A model generated the notes under the pieces. The model was given only the letters and a program-made list of their open reading frames with translations. It ran no database searches and was not told where the DNA came from. This document shows positions 31,293-42,651 of a stretch of 57,222 nucleotides of DNA, piece after piece. The position numbers were made by a program, and so were the translations under genes. Source of the stretch: Pedinophyceae sp. YPF-701 (lineage: Eukaryota; Chlorophyta; Pedinophyceae); contig CAJZHL010000025.1 in assembly GCA_916048055.1 (NCBI GenBank), forward strand, positions 1 through 57,222. The letters run 5' to 3'. Each line of letters opens with the position of its first letter. Position 1 is the first letter of the stretch.

Positions 31293-32530
31293 TCACGGCT
31301 CCACGTTGCCGTCCGCCTCGAGCCCCCCCTGGCCGCGCCCCAGTGCCACCTGCGTCCCGTCCACCACGACAGCTCCGCCGATGCTCGACCACTGCCCCTC
31401 CTCGTTGCCCTCCATGCGGCAGCTCTTGCTCGCTATCGACCCGCTGTGGAACGCCCAGACGCCGCACTTGTGGTTGTCGCACGCCGCGCCGCCCTCCAGG
31501 GACACCGTCGCGCTCGCGGTCGACACGACGCCGTTCCCGCGGTTCTGCGAGCACGACACGCCGTCCATCTCGACCCGCGTGCCGACGTCGCTCGCCCACA
31601 CGCCGTGCGCCCCGCTGCCGTGAATGCGCCCCCCCGCGACGCGCGTGTTCGACCCCCCCGTGCACACGAGGCCGTTCCGATCGCTCCCGCAGACCTCGCA
31701 GTCCCGCAGCGTCACGTTCAGCGCCCCGTGCACGAACACCCCCTCCCCCTGCGACCCACACACCTCCAGCCTGTCCAGGACACACCCCGCCGACTCAGGG
31801 TGCATCATCACCGCGACGGTGCGCTCCCCGCGGCCGGGCACGTCGACCAGCCCGCCCAGGCCCTGCACGCGCCCGCTGCGGAGCGTCTGGTTCGGGTGCC
31901 GCATGTGCAGCGCCTGCGCGATCTCCTTGGAGCCCCCGATCAGGTCGCGCTTGCGGCCCACGGTGCGCCCGCGGACCTTCGCGCCGCCGAGGTCCACGCA
32001 CGAGACGCGCGGGTCGTCGAGGATGGTCTGGATGTCGTCCACGACCGCGTCCGTCTCCCGGAGCGCCGCGGCGACGATGTGGCTCTCGAGGTGGCGGAAC
32101 GCGGGGGACGACATGAGCTTGGCGACCTGCGCCGACTCGCGGGACGCCGCGGGGTCCTGCTGCACGCGCGCGTGGAAGGCGTCCGTGGTCACCGCGCGCA
32201 GGGCCATCACCGGGCCGTACACCCGGCGCATGGCCGAGTCGAAGGTGCGGGGCTGGGCGGGATCGTCGCTCGCGCCGGCGTCGGGGCCCTCGTCGATGCC
32301 GAGCGCGCGCCGCGCCGTCTCCCGGAGGTTCCCTTCGCCGCCTGCGCACCGAGGGGGCGTGGCGCGGGCGCAGCAGGTCGGCGCGGGGGCAGAGGGGTGC
32401 GCGGCTGGGTCGCGCGGTGGGGCGCGTGGGGTGCTGCGTGCGAGCCGCGCGGAGCGAGTGCGCACGAAGGCGAACGGTCGGACAGCTCACCTCCCGACGA
32501 CGTCATCGTGGCGTCCGCGCTGTACCGCAT
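31293..32530 (-). CDS. Right-handed parallel beta-helix (pectate-lyase-like fold) protein
   Basis: Exons (transcript order) 32530-32491 and 32341-31293, giving 362 aa. The first exon adds only MRYSADATMTSSG. The first ~140 residues are polar and probably helical (ALRAVTTDAFHARVQQ...). From about residue 150 the sequence is a series of short strands with turns rich in G, N and D, of the kind seen in beta-helix repeats (GEGVFVHGALNVTLRDCEV, RNGLVCTGGSNTRVAGG, AHGVWASDVGTRVEMDGV, KCGVWAFHSGSIASKSC). These coils match the NosD/F-box-type beta-helix family more than secreted pectate lyases. There is no signal peptide, so a cytosolic scaffold or RNA/protein-binding role is more likely than polysaccharide cleavage. 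No catalytic residues are claimed. It ends 245 bp from the convergent transporter gene. Confidence 0.75.
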
Positions 32531-33708
32531 GTGCAGGTGCTGTGACGGTGCTGGCACACAGGGGGCGGATCCCGTCGCCTCCCGCTCTGCAAACGAGGCG
32601 GTCGGAGCGAATCTCTCCTCAGACGTCGGAAGCTATGCGGGAATCGCGGTTCAACGGGCATGGTGCGCGCGTTCGGTGCGGCCCCGCACTGAGGCTGGGG
32701 CCCCAGTGCGCCGTCGTTCGTGCGTCCTGCGGCTCGCCCGGTGCTAGCCGGCCTCATGGCGCCGCCGCACCACCGAAAGCTGGACGCGGAGGGTGGGACG
32801 GGGTCGCGAGGACCGCGTTCGCGGCGTGCGCACAGCTGCTGGGCTCTGCCAAGGGGGCAGGCGCGCGCGTCGCACGGCGGGGGGCGTTCGGCGTCCTCAG
32901 ACCGACGAAAACGCTTTCAGCAGTCGTATGGGGTCGTGGAAAGGAGCGTGCGCGAGAGACTGCGCCCGGTGCTCGGCGAATCGGCCACGGCTCAGAGAGC
33001 ACAATCCGGTCGCCAGGACGCCGTGCGTGGCCCTCGATGGCGAGCGCGCCGCAGCGGAGAGCGCAGGTGTTCCGGCCTGGTGGGGCGTAGAGCGCGTGGT
33101 TGCGCGGGCGCGCGCGCGCACGAGGCGCAGCGGCGCGCCCCGTGCAAAAATTCCTCGCCCCCAGGTGCGCGCGGCGGCATCCGCGCGAGGCGGCGTCTGG
33201 CGGGCGCCGGGGCGCGTACCGTGTTCGATGCTGATGCACTCAGCCGAGCCGATGCAGCGCGGAAGCCCCTTGTCCATCTCCCCTCTCCTGCGCCAGCACC
33301 GCCGCCCGCTCCCAGCCTGCGAGCGCACGCCAATCCGCAGGTCCACAGCCCACTCGCGCGGCCTCGATCGCCACAAAAGTGCCGTAGCAACGCGGAATTG
33401 CGTCGCCGCGGCGCAGCAGCCGCCCATGGCCCCGCGCGCCACGGCACCAGGGGGGGGCACTTGGCGCAGGGCACGACGGCGAACGCGGCGAGAGCGCCCG
33501 ACACAGCGGCTGCCCCGCACGCGGCGCCGGGCGGCGGCTGCCTGCCTGGGGACGCCCCGACGCCCCGTTGCACCGCGACCGGCCCGCGCCGCCGTCGCGA
33601 GCCTCGCAGCGACACACCGTCTTGCAGGAGACGCGCCGTCCGCGGGCGCGCACGGACCGGACCGCGTCGCTGGCGCGCGTGTGACACGGGGAGGGGCGGG
33701 GGCGCGGT
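32531..33708. other. Intergenic region between beta-helix and UMP-CMP kinase genes (both minus)
   Basis: About 1.2 kb. It should hold the beta-helix promoter and the kinase 3' region. I saw no splice-consistent exon, RNA gene or repeat. Confidence 0.45.
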
Positions 33709-35179
33709 TCACAGGCCGAGCGCTTCCCGGAAGCCGGCGAACACTTCCTCGACGGTGCCGTTGGCGGGCACGCGGCGGAGCTTCCCCTGCGCCTCGTAAT
33801 GCAGCACCTGCGGCATGGTCTCCTCGTTGAAGACGCGGATGCGCTCGCGGATCACGGTCTCGTCGCGGTCGTCCGCGCGGCCCTCGTCCCTGCGTCGCGG
33901 CGCGAACGAACACAGCAGTCCACTTGTGGTGGTCGGCTCGGGGCAGTGGCACGCGGCATCGCGCCAGGCAGCGGCAGCGGCTGCTCGGGCGGGGAACGTG
34001 CCTTCCGAGCAGGCGCGTCACGAGCACGTCCTCCGAGCAGTCGAGGAACACGACGGCCTCGCAGTCGAGGCCCAAGGAGTGCCAGCTCGACCGGTTGTCG
34101 TCGTTGCGCGGGTAGCCGTCGATCACGAACAGCGTGCCCGCGGGCTGCTCGCACATCGCCTGCGTCGCGGGTCCGCGCGGCGGCGTGTCTGCGCGGGCCG
34201 CACCGCATGCAGGCGGCTTCCGGGTGCGTGGGAGGGTGGGAGCGGGCGCGGACCTGGACCATGAGGTTGACCGTGATGTAGGAGGGCACGATGTGGCCGC
34301 GGCTGGTGATGGCCTTGACCATCTCGCCCTCCTCGGAGCCCCCGCGCACGAGCGCGCGCAGCAGCTCGCCCGCGGACAGGTGCACCACGCTCCTGTCCCC
34401 CTCCTGCGGCGCGGGCGCGGAACAGACGGCCTACTCGTGAGGCTCGCGCCGGCACCCGGCGCCGGCACGGTGCGGGGCGTGGAGGCAGAAGGCACAGAGA
34501 GGCTCGCGCGATCGGGAGCTGTGGACGGCCATTGCGGCACTTGTGCCGCCGAACGTAGAGTTCACTGGTGCGACATGGCATCGGGTGCGCTGGATGTTCG
34601 GTGCAGCGCGGGAGGCCGCGGCGACGGGCGCACTGGTGTCTGCACCTGAGCCTCCTCCTGCAGCAGCATGTTGCACTGCGTGCCCTTCCCCGAACCAGGC
34701 CCGCCGAGGACGAAAACGACCTTGTACTTCGCCGCCTGCGTGAATGCGGCGTCGCATCGCGCGTTGGCCGCGCTGGGGCGCAGCGAGCACCGGTGCAGAC
34801 TCAAGACCGCCCGTGCACACGCCTCCGTCGCACGGTCCGGGCACGCGAATGCACGCGGGCCGCCAGCCCGACGGCGGGCGCGGACGCCGGGCTCAGCGGC
34901 GCCGGGGCCGCGGGTCCGCCCGCAGCCGCCCGCCCTCCCCGGTCCCCTTACCTGCTGCAGCGTGGCCTGCGGGAGCTGCCACATCGGCGGGACCCCCTCC
35001 GTCGGCGTTGCCTGTGATGCGTAGCCCCTCACGCAGCGGTCCCGCCGCGCGCTCGCCCGCTCGCTGGCCGCGCAGCCGCAGCGAGGCGCGGGCGCAGCTG
35101 CGGCAGCCCGGCGGCTCCGCGCGGCCAGCGCCGACGCTGCCGCGGCGGTGCGACGCACGACGGGCGCGAGAGGACGCAT
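33709..35179 (-). CDS. UMP-CMP/adenylate kinase family enzyme with organelle transit peptide
   Basis: Exons (transcript order) 35179-34952, 34735-34646, 34403-34254, 34159-34002, 33889-33709, giving 268 aa. Residues 1-~72 are an Ala/Arg-rich presequence without acids (MRPLAPVVRRTAAAASALAA), typical of mitochondrial or plastid import. The core starts AAKYKVVFVLGGPGSGKGTQ (P-loop at ~87-95). HLSAGELLR, GHIVPSYITVNLM and VIDGYPRNDDNRSSW follow; the YPRNxDN form and the short lid (RDEGRADDRDETV) favour UMP-CMP kinase over long-lid adenylate kinase. The reaction is ATP-dependent phosphorylation of a nucleoside monophosphate. The fourth intron (34001-33890) only keeps the lid in frame if a GC donor is used (GGAAG|GCACGT). 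Family certain; nucleotide preference and organelle are inferred. Confidence 0.9.
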
Positions 35180-36018
35180 CAGGCTGTCTTTTCGCGGACG
35201 CGTCCACCCGCAGCGCGATGCGCAGAGGGACCAGCGGCCGCAGCTAGGATTCCTGCCACGAAGCAGCGGTTGGCGTCGCGGGACTCGGGCGGGTCGTGCA
35301 GCCGATTCGCTCGTTGACGGCGCCCCAGTACCACCTCGGTGTCGCGGGGGCGCTGGTTGGCGCTGCGCTGAGTAGCCGCGCTGCGCCCCCTGCGTCTCGA
35401 CGAGAGAGTGCCCAGGGGCCTCACCGCGACTGCGCACCTGGGCGAAACAGTGCACGAAAAGGGGTCGTACAGTGGAGCAGATGTCGCGACGGGCGCCTCC
35501 GTGCGCTGCAAAACGATAGCTGGACCGGGAGCGCCGTCCGCCCCAGGTGAAATGCCTTGCCCTGCTTCCGGGGAGTGCGCTCCACTCGATGGGACGCCCA
35601 GACTCTACGTGAATTCGTCCATTCTGATTCGCTCAACCATGAATTCGAACAGACGATCGTGATTCGCGCACCCACGAGCCAGAAAGCGCCCCGGGCAGTA
35701 TGGTTCCGACGCCGCAGCCCCGTACGCGCGCTCGTTCGGAAGCGACGTGCGCCGACACCGGATCCGCATACAGCTGGACCCGCCGGACGCGCATGAGTCT
35801 ATCGCCAGGCGTGGAACGACGCGCGCGGGACACGTCGCGCTGGGGAGGGCAGTCCACCCGCGGCGTCAGCCCGCCGCGTGGCCGCCGCCGGCGGCGCACG
35901 AGGCCCGGCCGGCGCGCCCCGCTGCCCCACTCCGGCATCTGACGAACGAGCTGAGCACCGACCTCCGAACTCGACCCACCAGCGCACGCGCCCCCTCCGA
36001 CCCCCTCAGCTGTGCACC
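35180..36018. other. Divergent intergenic region (UMP-CMP kinase / TSJT1-like)
   Basis: About 0.84 kb separating divergent starts; both promoters must lie here. No TATA-like box, RNA gene or repeat stands out. Confidence 0.45.
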
Positions 36019-38017
36019 ATGTCGACGGACTGCGCCTTCCTCTGCTGCTTCGACAATGGTGCGCGCTGCCCGCGCCGCGGTCCCTGGCATCGATCGCATT
36101 CGCGCGGACGCCGGTGCGACGGGCCGGGCCGGCCACGCGCTGCATGGCATGACGTTGTGTGCTCACTGCGTGTGCGCCCGTGCGTCGGCGCGCTGCAGAG
36201 ACCGCTCGGGCCCCCCGCGGGCTGGAGCCGCTCGAAATGAAGCCCGGACACTTCCAGGTGAGGCGCTGTCGCGCGAACGCGGCCCACAAGAGCGCGCGCC
36301 CGCCACGAGCCACACCGCCCGAGGCGCGTCGCCCCGCGCGGCGCCGCCCCGCGCGCGCCGTCCCATCGGCCCTTACGAGTCGCCTAGCCCGTGCCTCCGT
36401 CTCCGCAGGGCCACTTCCACGACACGGCCGTCAACGCCCGCATGGTGCGCCCCCTCCCTTCCCCAACTAACTCTCGCGTGCCCGCGAAACGCACCGCAGC
36501 GGGCCCGAACGGGCGCGCGCGCTCGCAGTAACCGGGCGGGTCCCCGCGATACGACCCTGCGTTGACGCATTTCCGGCCCTGTGCGGACCAGCGCGCCCTG
36601 GCTCGCTCCTGGCCAACTGCCACCCTGTAGCCCATTGCCCGCGCACCGCGGCCTGCAGAAGCGCTGCCACGACTTCCTGGAGAAGAACTTCACCGTGAAG
36701 AGCTCGATGCGCCGCATGGTGGACCTCGGCGACGGCAACGGCGCCGCGATCAAGGCGAGGCCCCGTCCCCTCATCGCCCCTGGATGTCGCCCCGCACGCG
36801 CGCCACACATGCGCTCCGCCGGACGAAACGCGCCCCGAACCGGTCGCACACATACTGAAACGAACGAATACGGCAGTTACGGGGCGTTTCATTGGCGTCA
36901 AGCCGCCCCAGACCACGGTGTCGTCCTGCACACTGCGCGGCCCGTGGGGGCTGCCCGCCGGCGCCGCGCCGCGCGCCCCCGGCACGGCAAGCGCGCACCC
37001 GTGACGCCGCGCTGCCTCCGCGCCCTCGTCCGCGCAGCTGGGCCCGTACTGCCACATCGCGTCCCAGGACGGCGTGACTGTCGTCTTCACGGGCGAGGTC
37101 GCGCACTGGCCCGACGTGTCCCCGGACGCCGACCCCGTCGCGGACAACCAGAACAAGTACGTCTCGGGCGAGCAGGGCGGCTCCGAGGCCGACCGGCTCC
37201 TCAAGGCACGTGCATTGACCCCCCCCCTTCCTCACACTGCGACCCGTCTCGCACACGCGTCGCACGGGCGCTCCACGCCGTCGCCGCCGACCGGGCTGCG
37301 CCGCACGACGCCCCTCGCGCCCCCGCAGTACTACCGCGCGCTGCTGGACGTGCCGACGGTCGAGGAGGTCTGCGAGCGCGCCCTCGAGTCGCTCGGCTCC
37401 GTCGAGGGCCCGTTCGCCTTCGTCATCTTCGACAGCATGCAGCGCCGCGTCCTCGCCGGTGCGCCCCCCGCCCGCGACGCCGCCACGACGCCCCCCGCGC
37501 ACCGCCTCGGCTGGTTGCACTCACCGCGCCCCGCGCCGCCCCCGCGCCGCAGCTCGCGACAAGGACGGCGCGCAGTCGCTCGACTGGGGCGTCACGAACG
37601 ACGGCCTGCTGTGCTTCGGCACCGACTTCAGCATGCTCGGCGAGTGCGTGCGCCCGACGGCGGTGCCCTTCCCGGCGGGCTGCCTGTACACGTCCGCGGG
37701 CAACCACATCGCGGAGTCCCCCGGCGAGGAGGGCTGGGTCATCGAGGGCGAGCAGTGGCCCGGCCACGTGTCGTGCTACATGCACGGCATGACGCGCCGC
37801 TGGCGGCCCGTGCAGGCGGTGCCGCGCGTGGACTCGCACGGGTGCATCTGCGGCAACGTGTTCAGGTGCGCGACGGAGGGCAGCCGCTCGCGCTCGGGGG
37901 GGGCGGCCCGCGAGGAGCCTCCGTGTCGCACGCTCGCTCCTCACCCCCCCCCGTTGGTGTGCGCTGTGCAGGGTGGCGAGCGAGCGCGACGTGCCCAACG
38001 TGCAGGGCGCCGCGTGA
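36019..38017 (+). CDS. TSJT1 / DUF3700-like class II glutamine amidotransferase-fold protein
   Basis: Exons 36019-36058, 36199-36257, 36409-36444, 36659-36754, 37038-37205, 37329-37458, 37553-37865, 37972-38017, giving 295 aa. The order of motifs fits the plant stem-specific TSJT1/aluminium-induced family, which is related to the N-terminal domain of asparagine synthetase: VVFTGEVAHWPDV, VEEVCERALESLGSVEGPF, AFVIFDS, LDWGVTNDGLLCFGTD, PFPAGCLYTSAG and RVDSHGCICGNVFR near the end. The N terminus is not Met-Cys, so the usual amidotransferase nucleophile is not at position 2; Cys5, Cys9 and Cys10 are nearby. Catalysis is therefore doubtful. Introns 4 and 5 both need GC donors (AAG|GCGAGG, AAG|GCACGT). 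Eight short exons, several under 60 bp. Family assignment is good; function unknown. Confidence 0.85.
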
Positions 38018-38571
38018 TGCAGGGCCCCGGGGGAGCTGGGGCGGCTGCAGGGAACGCCTCCACGTACATTCCACGGCGCTGCAGCCCCGCGCCTGCACAC
38101 ATGACAGGGAGTTAGCGACAGCACACGTGCGCACGCCGGGCCGAAGGGACGTGTCCGAGGGCCCCGGAACGCGTCGTGTGATTAGAATGAATCAGGCTGT
38201 GCCGCTGCGTGGCCGCCCGCTGCTGTCGCTGGGGCTCCCGAGGCCGGGGGGGGGGCGTCGATGTGAGGCGTCCGGGACGGTCCGGCAGCGCGCCGCCGAG
38301 CCTGTCCGGGGCGCGGCTGGATGCTGCCGGCGCCCAGAGACAGCGTGCACTGTTTCGTTGTTGACAGGTTGACCGCAGCAGCGGGCCTGAGACCTCCTAG
38401 CGTTGCTCACCTGGAAAAGCGACGCGCCGCCCGCCGCGACGGCCCGCCCATGTCGCAGAGCAGCTAAACTGGCGAGGCAACACCCGCACATTGCGTATCG
38501 TCCGCCCGTAGTGCGAGGTTGCGCGCTGCTGCGCCGGCAGAGGCGGCTGAAGGGCCTGCAGTCCAGCAGCA
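38018..38571. other. Intergenic spacer between TSJT1-like and MAP3K genes
   Basis: About 550 bp between head-to-tail genes, holding the upstream 3' region and the kinase promoter. Nothing else visible. Confidence 0.45.
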
Positions 38572-41500
38572 ATGGGCAACGCGTGCTTGAAGGGCGCCCA
38601 GGGCCCCCAGGTGCGGGTTCCCGGCATCACGACGCGTGTCCGCGATCCTCGTGCGCGCGTGTCGCGGCGGACACGGCCGCTCGCGCGCCGGCGCCCACGT
38701 CCGCGGCGCAGCGGCTGTCGCGCTCCGTGTTCAAAGCCCAACGGACGTGGCGGGACGCGTGCGCCCGTTGAGAGCCCCGGATGGACGCGTCAGGCCACCC
38801 ACGATCATACAGACGACGATCGTGTGGTCACGTTCAGCGAACGTCCTCCCAGGCCGCAGGGAGGGCGCTCTCTTTCTCTGTCGCAGTATTTCGCGCGCAC
38901 TTGCGCCCTGAGCGGCGAGAAAGCGCACGCGCGCGTCCGTTCCCACGTCCCTCGCACCCAAACACGTCCCCGCCGTCTTCCCTCCGCGCCGCGCCCCCGG
39001 GCGCGACGCCAGACCCCCCCGAGGGCGCACCTCGCGCGCCCGCGACCGCGTCCCGGCCCCCCGCGGCCCCACGACGCCTCGCCCGCACGTCGGACTGCGC
39101 GCAGGATGATCGCGAGCACCGAGAGGGCTCCCTGGAGTTCACCACGACGCTCGTCCCGGCCCCCACGCCGGCAGCGCCCTCGCCGCTGCCCGCGCCCGCA
39201 GCACCCACCCCGCCGCCCGCGCCCCCGCCCGCGCCCGCGGAGCCGCTCGCGGAGGGGCTCAAGTGGCAGCGCGGCGAGCTCCTCGGCTCCGGCGCGTTCG
39301 GGCAGGTCTACCTCGGCATGAACATGGAGACGGGGGAGCTGATGGCGGTGAAACACCTCCCGGTGGGGGGCTCCGCGGGGCGCCCCGGGGACCGCGACGA
39401 GGTCGACCGCCACGTCAAGGAGCTCGAGGAGGAGGTGGGCATCCTGCGCGCGCTCCGGCACCCGAACATCGTGCGCTACCTCGGCACGGAGCGCAACAAC
39501 AAGAACCTCAGCATCTTCCTGGAGTTCGTCCCCGGCGGATCCATCGCGTCGCTGCTCGCCAGGTGCGCGACGCGCCGCGCGCCCGCGCCCGCCGCGCCGC
39601 GCCCGCGCGCTCCCGCCGCGCAGCCCGACGCCCGCCGCCGCCACGCCCCTCCCACGCGCGCAGGTTCGGGCCGTTCCAGGAGTCGGTGGTGCGCGTGTAC
39701 ACGCGGCAGATCCTCCTCGGCCTCGAGTACCTGCACCAGCACCGGCACATGCACCGCGACATCAAGGGCGCGAACATCCTGGTGGACAACGCGGGCACCA
39801 TCAAGCTCGCGGACTTCGGGGCCTCGCGCAAGATCGAGTCGCTGGTCACGATGGGCGACGGGTACCGCTCGATCAAGGGCACGCCGTACTGGATGGCGCC
39901 CGAGGTGATCAAGCAGGAGGGCCACGGGCGCGCGGCGGACATCTGGTCGGTGGGCTGCACGGTGATCGAGATGGCCTCCGCGCGCCCGCCGTGGAGCGAC
40001 CACGCGTGGGGCAACCAGATGGCCGCGATGTTCCACATCGCGAACTGCAACCGCCCGCCCACCGCGCCCGCGCACCTCTCCGAGGAGGCCAAGGACTTCC
40101 TGGCGCTGTGCTTCGAGCGGCGGCCCAAGATGCGCCCGAACGCCACGCGGCTCCTGCGGCACCCGTTCGTCGCCACCGCCTACCCGCGGCAGTCGCCCAC
40201 GCGCGGGTTCCTCGGCGCCGGCGCGATGCCCTCGCCCGTCCCGGAGGAGTCGGGGCTGCAGCAGACCACCGGCGCCGACTCCGGGACGCTGTCGGGCTCC
40301 GGCGCCGACTCCGGGACCACGCCGTCGTCCGGCGTGGCGGGGCCGCCGCCCGCGCACGCCGCGCCGGAGCCCGCGGCGGCCCACCCGCCGCTCGAGTCGT
40401 TCAACCCCTGCGAGAGCCTGGGGACGCCGCCGCCCATGTTCTCGCCCGCGATGCTGGAGGGCACCTTCGACGCCACCACGTCGCTGCAGCCGCCCGCGGC
40501 GCACGAAGACGGCAGCGTGGCGTGGGCGGTCATCCCCGGCGGCATGGGCATGGGGACGATCGACGGCGCGGAGGAGCCGTGCGGGGTGCCGGCGACGCCG
40601 TCGGCGCACATGCCGCGGATCCCGGAGGGATTCGAGGTCGCGACGGACGCGCCGCAGCGCCGCGCCCTCGAGCCCGCGAGCGCGCTCGCGCCGGGTCTCG
40701 CGGCCACGCGACCCCCCGTGGGGGACTCCTTCGACCTGGGGTATAACCCAGTGGACGTGGAACCTGACGTGGCGTCGTCCAGCGGCGTGCCCGCGGTGCT
40801 CGGCAGCCTCGGCAGCGCGGCCGGGCGCTACGGCGGCGGCGAGGACGACGGCGGCCACGAGGCGGTGGCCGGCACCCCGCTGCGCCACGCGCCCTCGACG
40901 GGCAGTCCCACGCGCGCCGCGTCGCGCAGCCCGGCCGCGGACGAGATGTCGTTGCTCTCGTTCGTTCAGCAGCGGTCGCAGCAGCAACACGAGATGATTC
41001 GCCGCAGCTTCAAGAGCAGCGTGTTCCGCCTGGCAGCGCTGCCGCCGGAGACGCCGCGGTTCCCGCACGGCGCGCCGGCGCCGGCCGAGGCCGCGCCGCG
41101 CGAGGGCGGCGACGAGAGCTCGACGCCGCAGCAGGGGCTCGACGCGGCGGGCGACAAGGAGAACGCCCCGCCCGCGCCGTCGCCGAGCGGCCCGGCGGGG
41201 GCTCCGGGACCGCGCGGACGGCCGGGACGCCCGCCACGCCCGGCAGCGCGGGTGCGCCGACGCCGCAGCCGACGATGTCGCCGATCGCGCGGCGCGCGTC
41301 GCCGCTCGCGGGCGGCGTGGGGTCGTCGCCGGGGAGGGCGTCGGGGAGCCGGCACGCGGGGCTGCGGGCGTCGCAGGCGACCTCTGCGGCACTCGACGGG
41401 AGGAGCTCGCACAGGAGCTCGGTGCAGAGCGCCGGCGTGCGCGGCGCGTCGGCGCTGCGGCCCCAGAATGGGCCCGCACCGCTGGTGGCGGGCAGCGCGG

Positions 41501-41936
41501 TGCCCGTGCCGCCGCTGCCGTTGGGGGCTTTGCGAGCGGGGTCTTCGACGCCTGGGACGGGGGCGAAGGGCGCGCAGACGCCGGGAGCGACGCCGCTCGC
41601 CGGCCTGGACATCAAGCAGAGCATCATGAAGGTATGACGAACACACCCCCCCCTGGCGCTATGCCCCCGTGCACGCTCCGCCGCCGCACCGCCGCCGCAC
41701 CGCCGCCCGTATCCCGCGCGGGGTCTCACCGCTCGTCGCCGCCCCGGAGCGCGCAGTCGCTGGACTTGAAGGGCCTGGCGTCGGCGCGGGCGTCAGCGGC
41801 GTCGGGGAGCAAGGCGCAGGAGTGGCGCGATGAGCTGGAGCGGGAGCTGGAGTCGCAGCGGCAGCAGCTGCGGCAGTCCGGCGTCTCGGTGCGGTCGGCG
41901 AGGAAGTCCGGCAGCCGCGTGGGGAAGCACGCATGA
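38572..41936 (+). CDS. MAP kinase kinase kinase, ANP/NPK1-like (STE11 family)
   Basis: Exons 38572-38610, 39105-39562, 39664-41178, 41247-41631, 41757-41936, giving 858 aa. Exon 1 encodes MGNACLKGAQGPQ, a classic N-myristoylation (Gly2) plus palmitoylation (Cys5) signal. A Pro/Ala linker leads to the kinase domain (~residues 60-345): GSGAFGQVYLG, MAVKHLPV, HRDIKGANILVDN, LADFGASRKIE, KGTPYWMAPEV, all as in plant ANP/NPK1. The C-terminal ~500 residues are Ser/Pro/Ala-rich; the final exon has a charged helix (WRDELERELESQRQQL). The 68-bp intron 41179-41246 is my weakest junction: it is needed to move from the kinase frame to the Ser/Thr/Pro-rich frame used downstream, and a frameshift is the alternative. 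Role: upstream activator of a MAPK cascade, probably at the plasma membrane. Confidence 0.87.
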
Positions 41937-42327
41937 CTGCTGTGGCGCGAGTGCGGGGACGCCGCGTTCACGGCGCGATGCCGGGCTGTGACACGCGCGT
42001 GCTCGATAGGTCACACCCTGCCCGGTTGCGCACTCGAACAACCTCAGGTCGGTTCAGCGGTCAATGCGACAAAAATATCCCCTCTCCCCGCCTTGGACGT
42101 GCGTCGCTGGGGAAGTAGCGGAAGGAGGGGAGGGAATATCGAGCTACTGGGTGTTGTGTGTCGTCGTCTTGATAGCGTCTTGTGGATGTGGAGGAGAGCG
42201 GAGAGCGACGGGCTCGTCGTCAAGGAACGCCCCCGTCGCAGGGGTCCTCTGCGGTTCTCATTGCGTACAAGGGTTTTACTGCAGCTCAGCGTTGAGCGCA
42301 AAAACGTGCGTTCGCGGGCTTGGGATT
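41937..42327. other. Convergent intergenic spacer before the 81-bp repeat array
   Basis: About 390 bp between the MAP3K stop and the tandem array. Slightly AT-richer; no gene or RNA seen. Confidence 0.5.
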
Positions 42328-42651
42328 TGTCGCTGGCCTAAGATGACCGCAACGGCAGCTCTGTAAAGAGCTTGATTGCTAGGGCAGCAGCAGGTCGATC
42401 TGCTCTTGTGTCGCTGGCCTCAAACGACCGCAACGGCAGCACTTTGAAGAGCGTGATTGCTAGGGCAGCAGCAGGTCGATCTGCTCTTGTGTCGCTGGCC
42501 TCAAACGACCGCAACGGCAGCACTTTGAAGAGCGTGATTGCTAGGGCAGCAGCAGGTCGATCTGCTCTTGTGTCGCTGGCCTACAATGACCGCAACGGCA
42601 GCACTGTAAGGAGCTTGATTGCTAGGGCAGCAGCAGGTCGATCTGCTCTTG
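42328..42651. repeat. Tandem array: four copies of an 81-bp unit overlapping the nucleotidyltransferase-like 3' end
   Basis: Units at 42328-42408, 42409-42489, 42490-42570 and 42571-42651 each start TGTCGCTGGCCT and end with CGATCTGCTCTT. Copies 2 and 3 are nearly identical; 1 and 4 carry a few substitutions. On the minus strand, copy 4 contains the last codons (EQIDLLLP) and stop of the neighbouring gene, so the three other copies duplicate that coding end in its 3' untranslated region. The period is a multiple of three, which leaves a plus-strand open frame with a 27-residue repeat; I regard that frame as incidental. Confidence 0.93.

Noticed and set aside
42328-42651. CRISPR-like array
   Set aside because: Direct tandem repeats without unique spacers in a eukaryotic gene context; not CRISPR.
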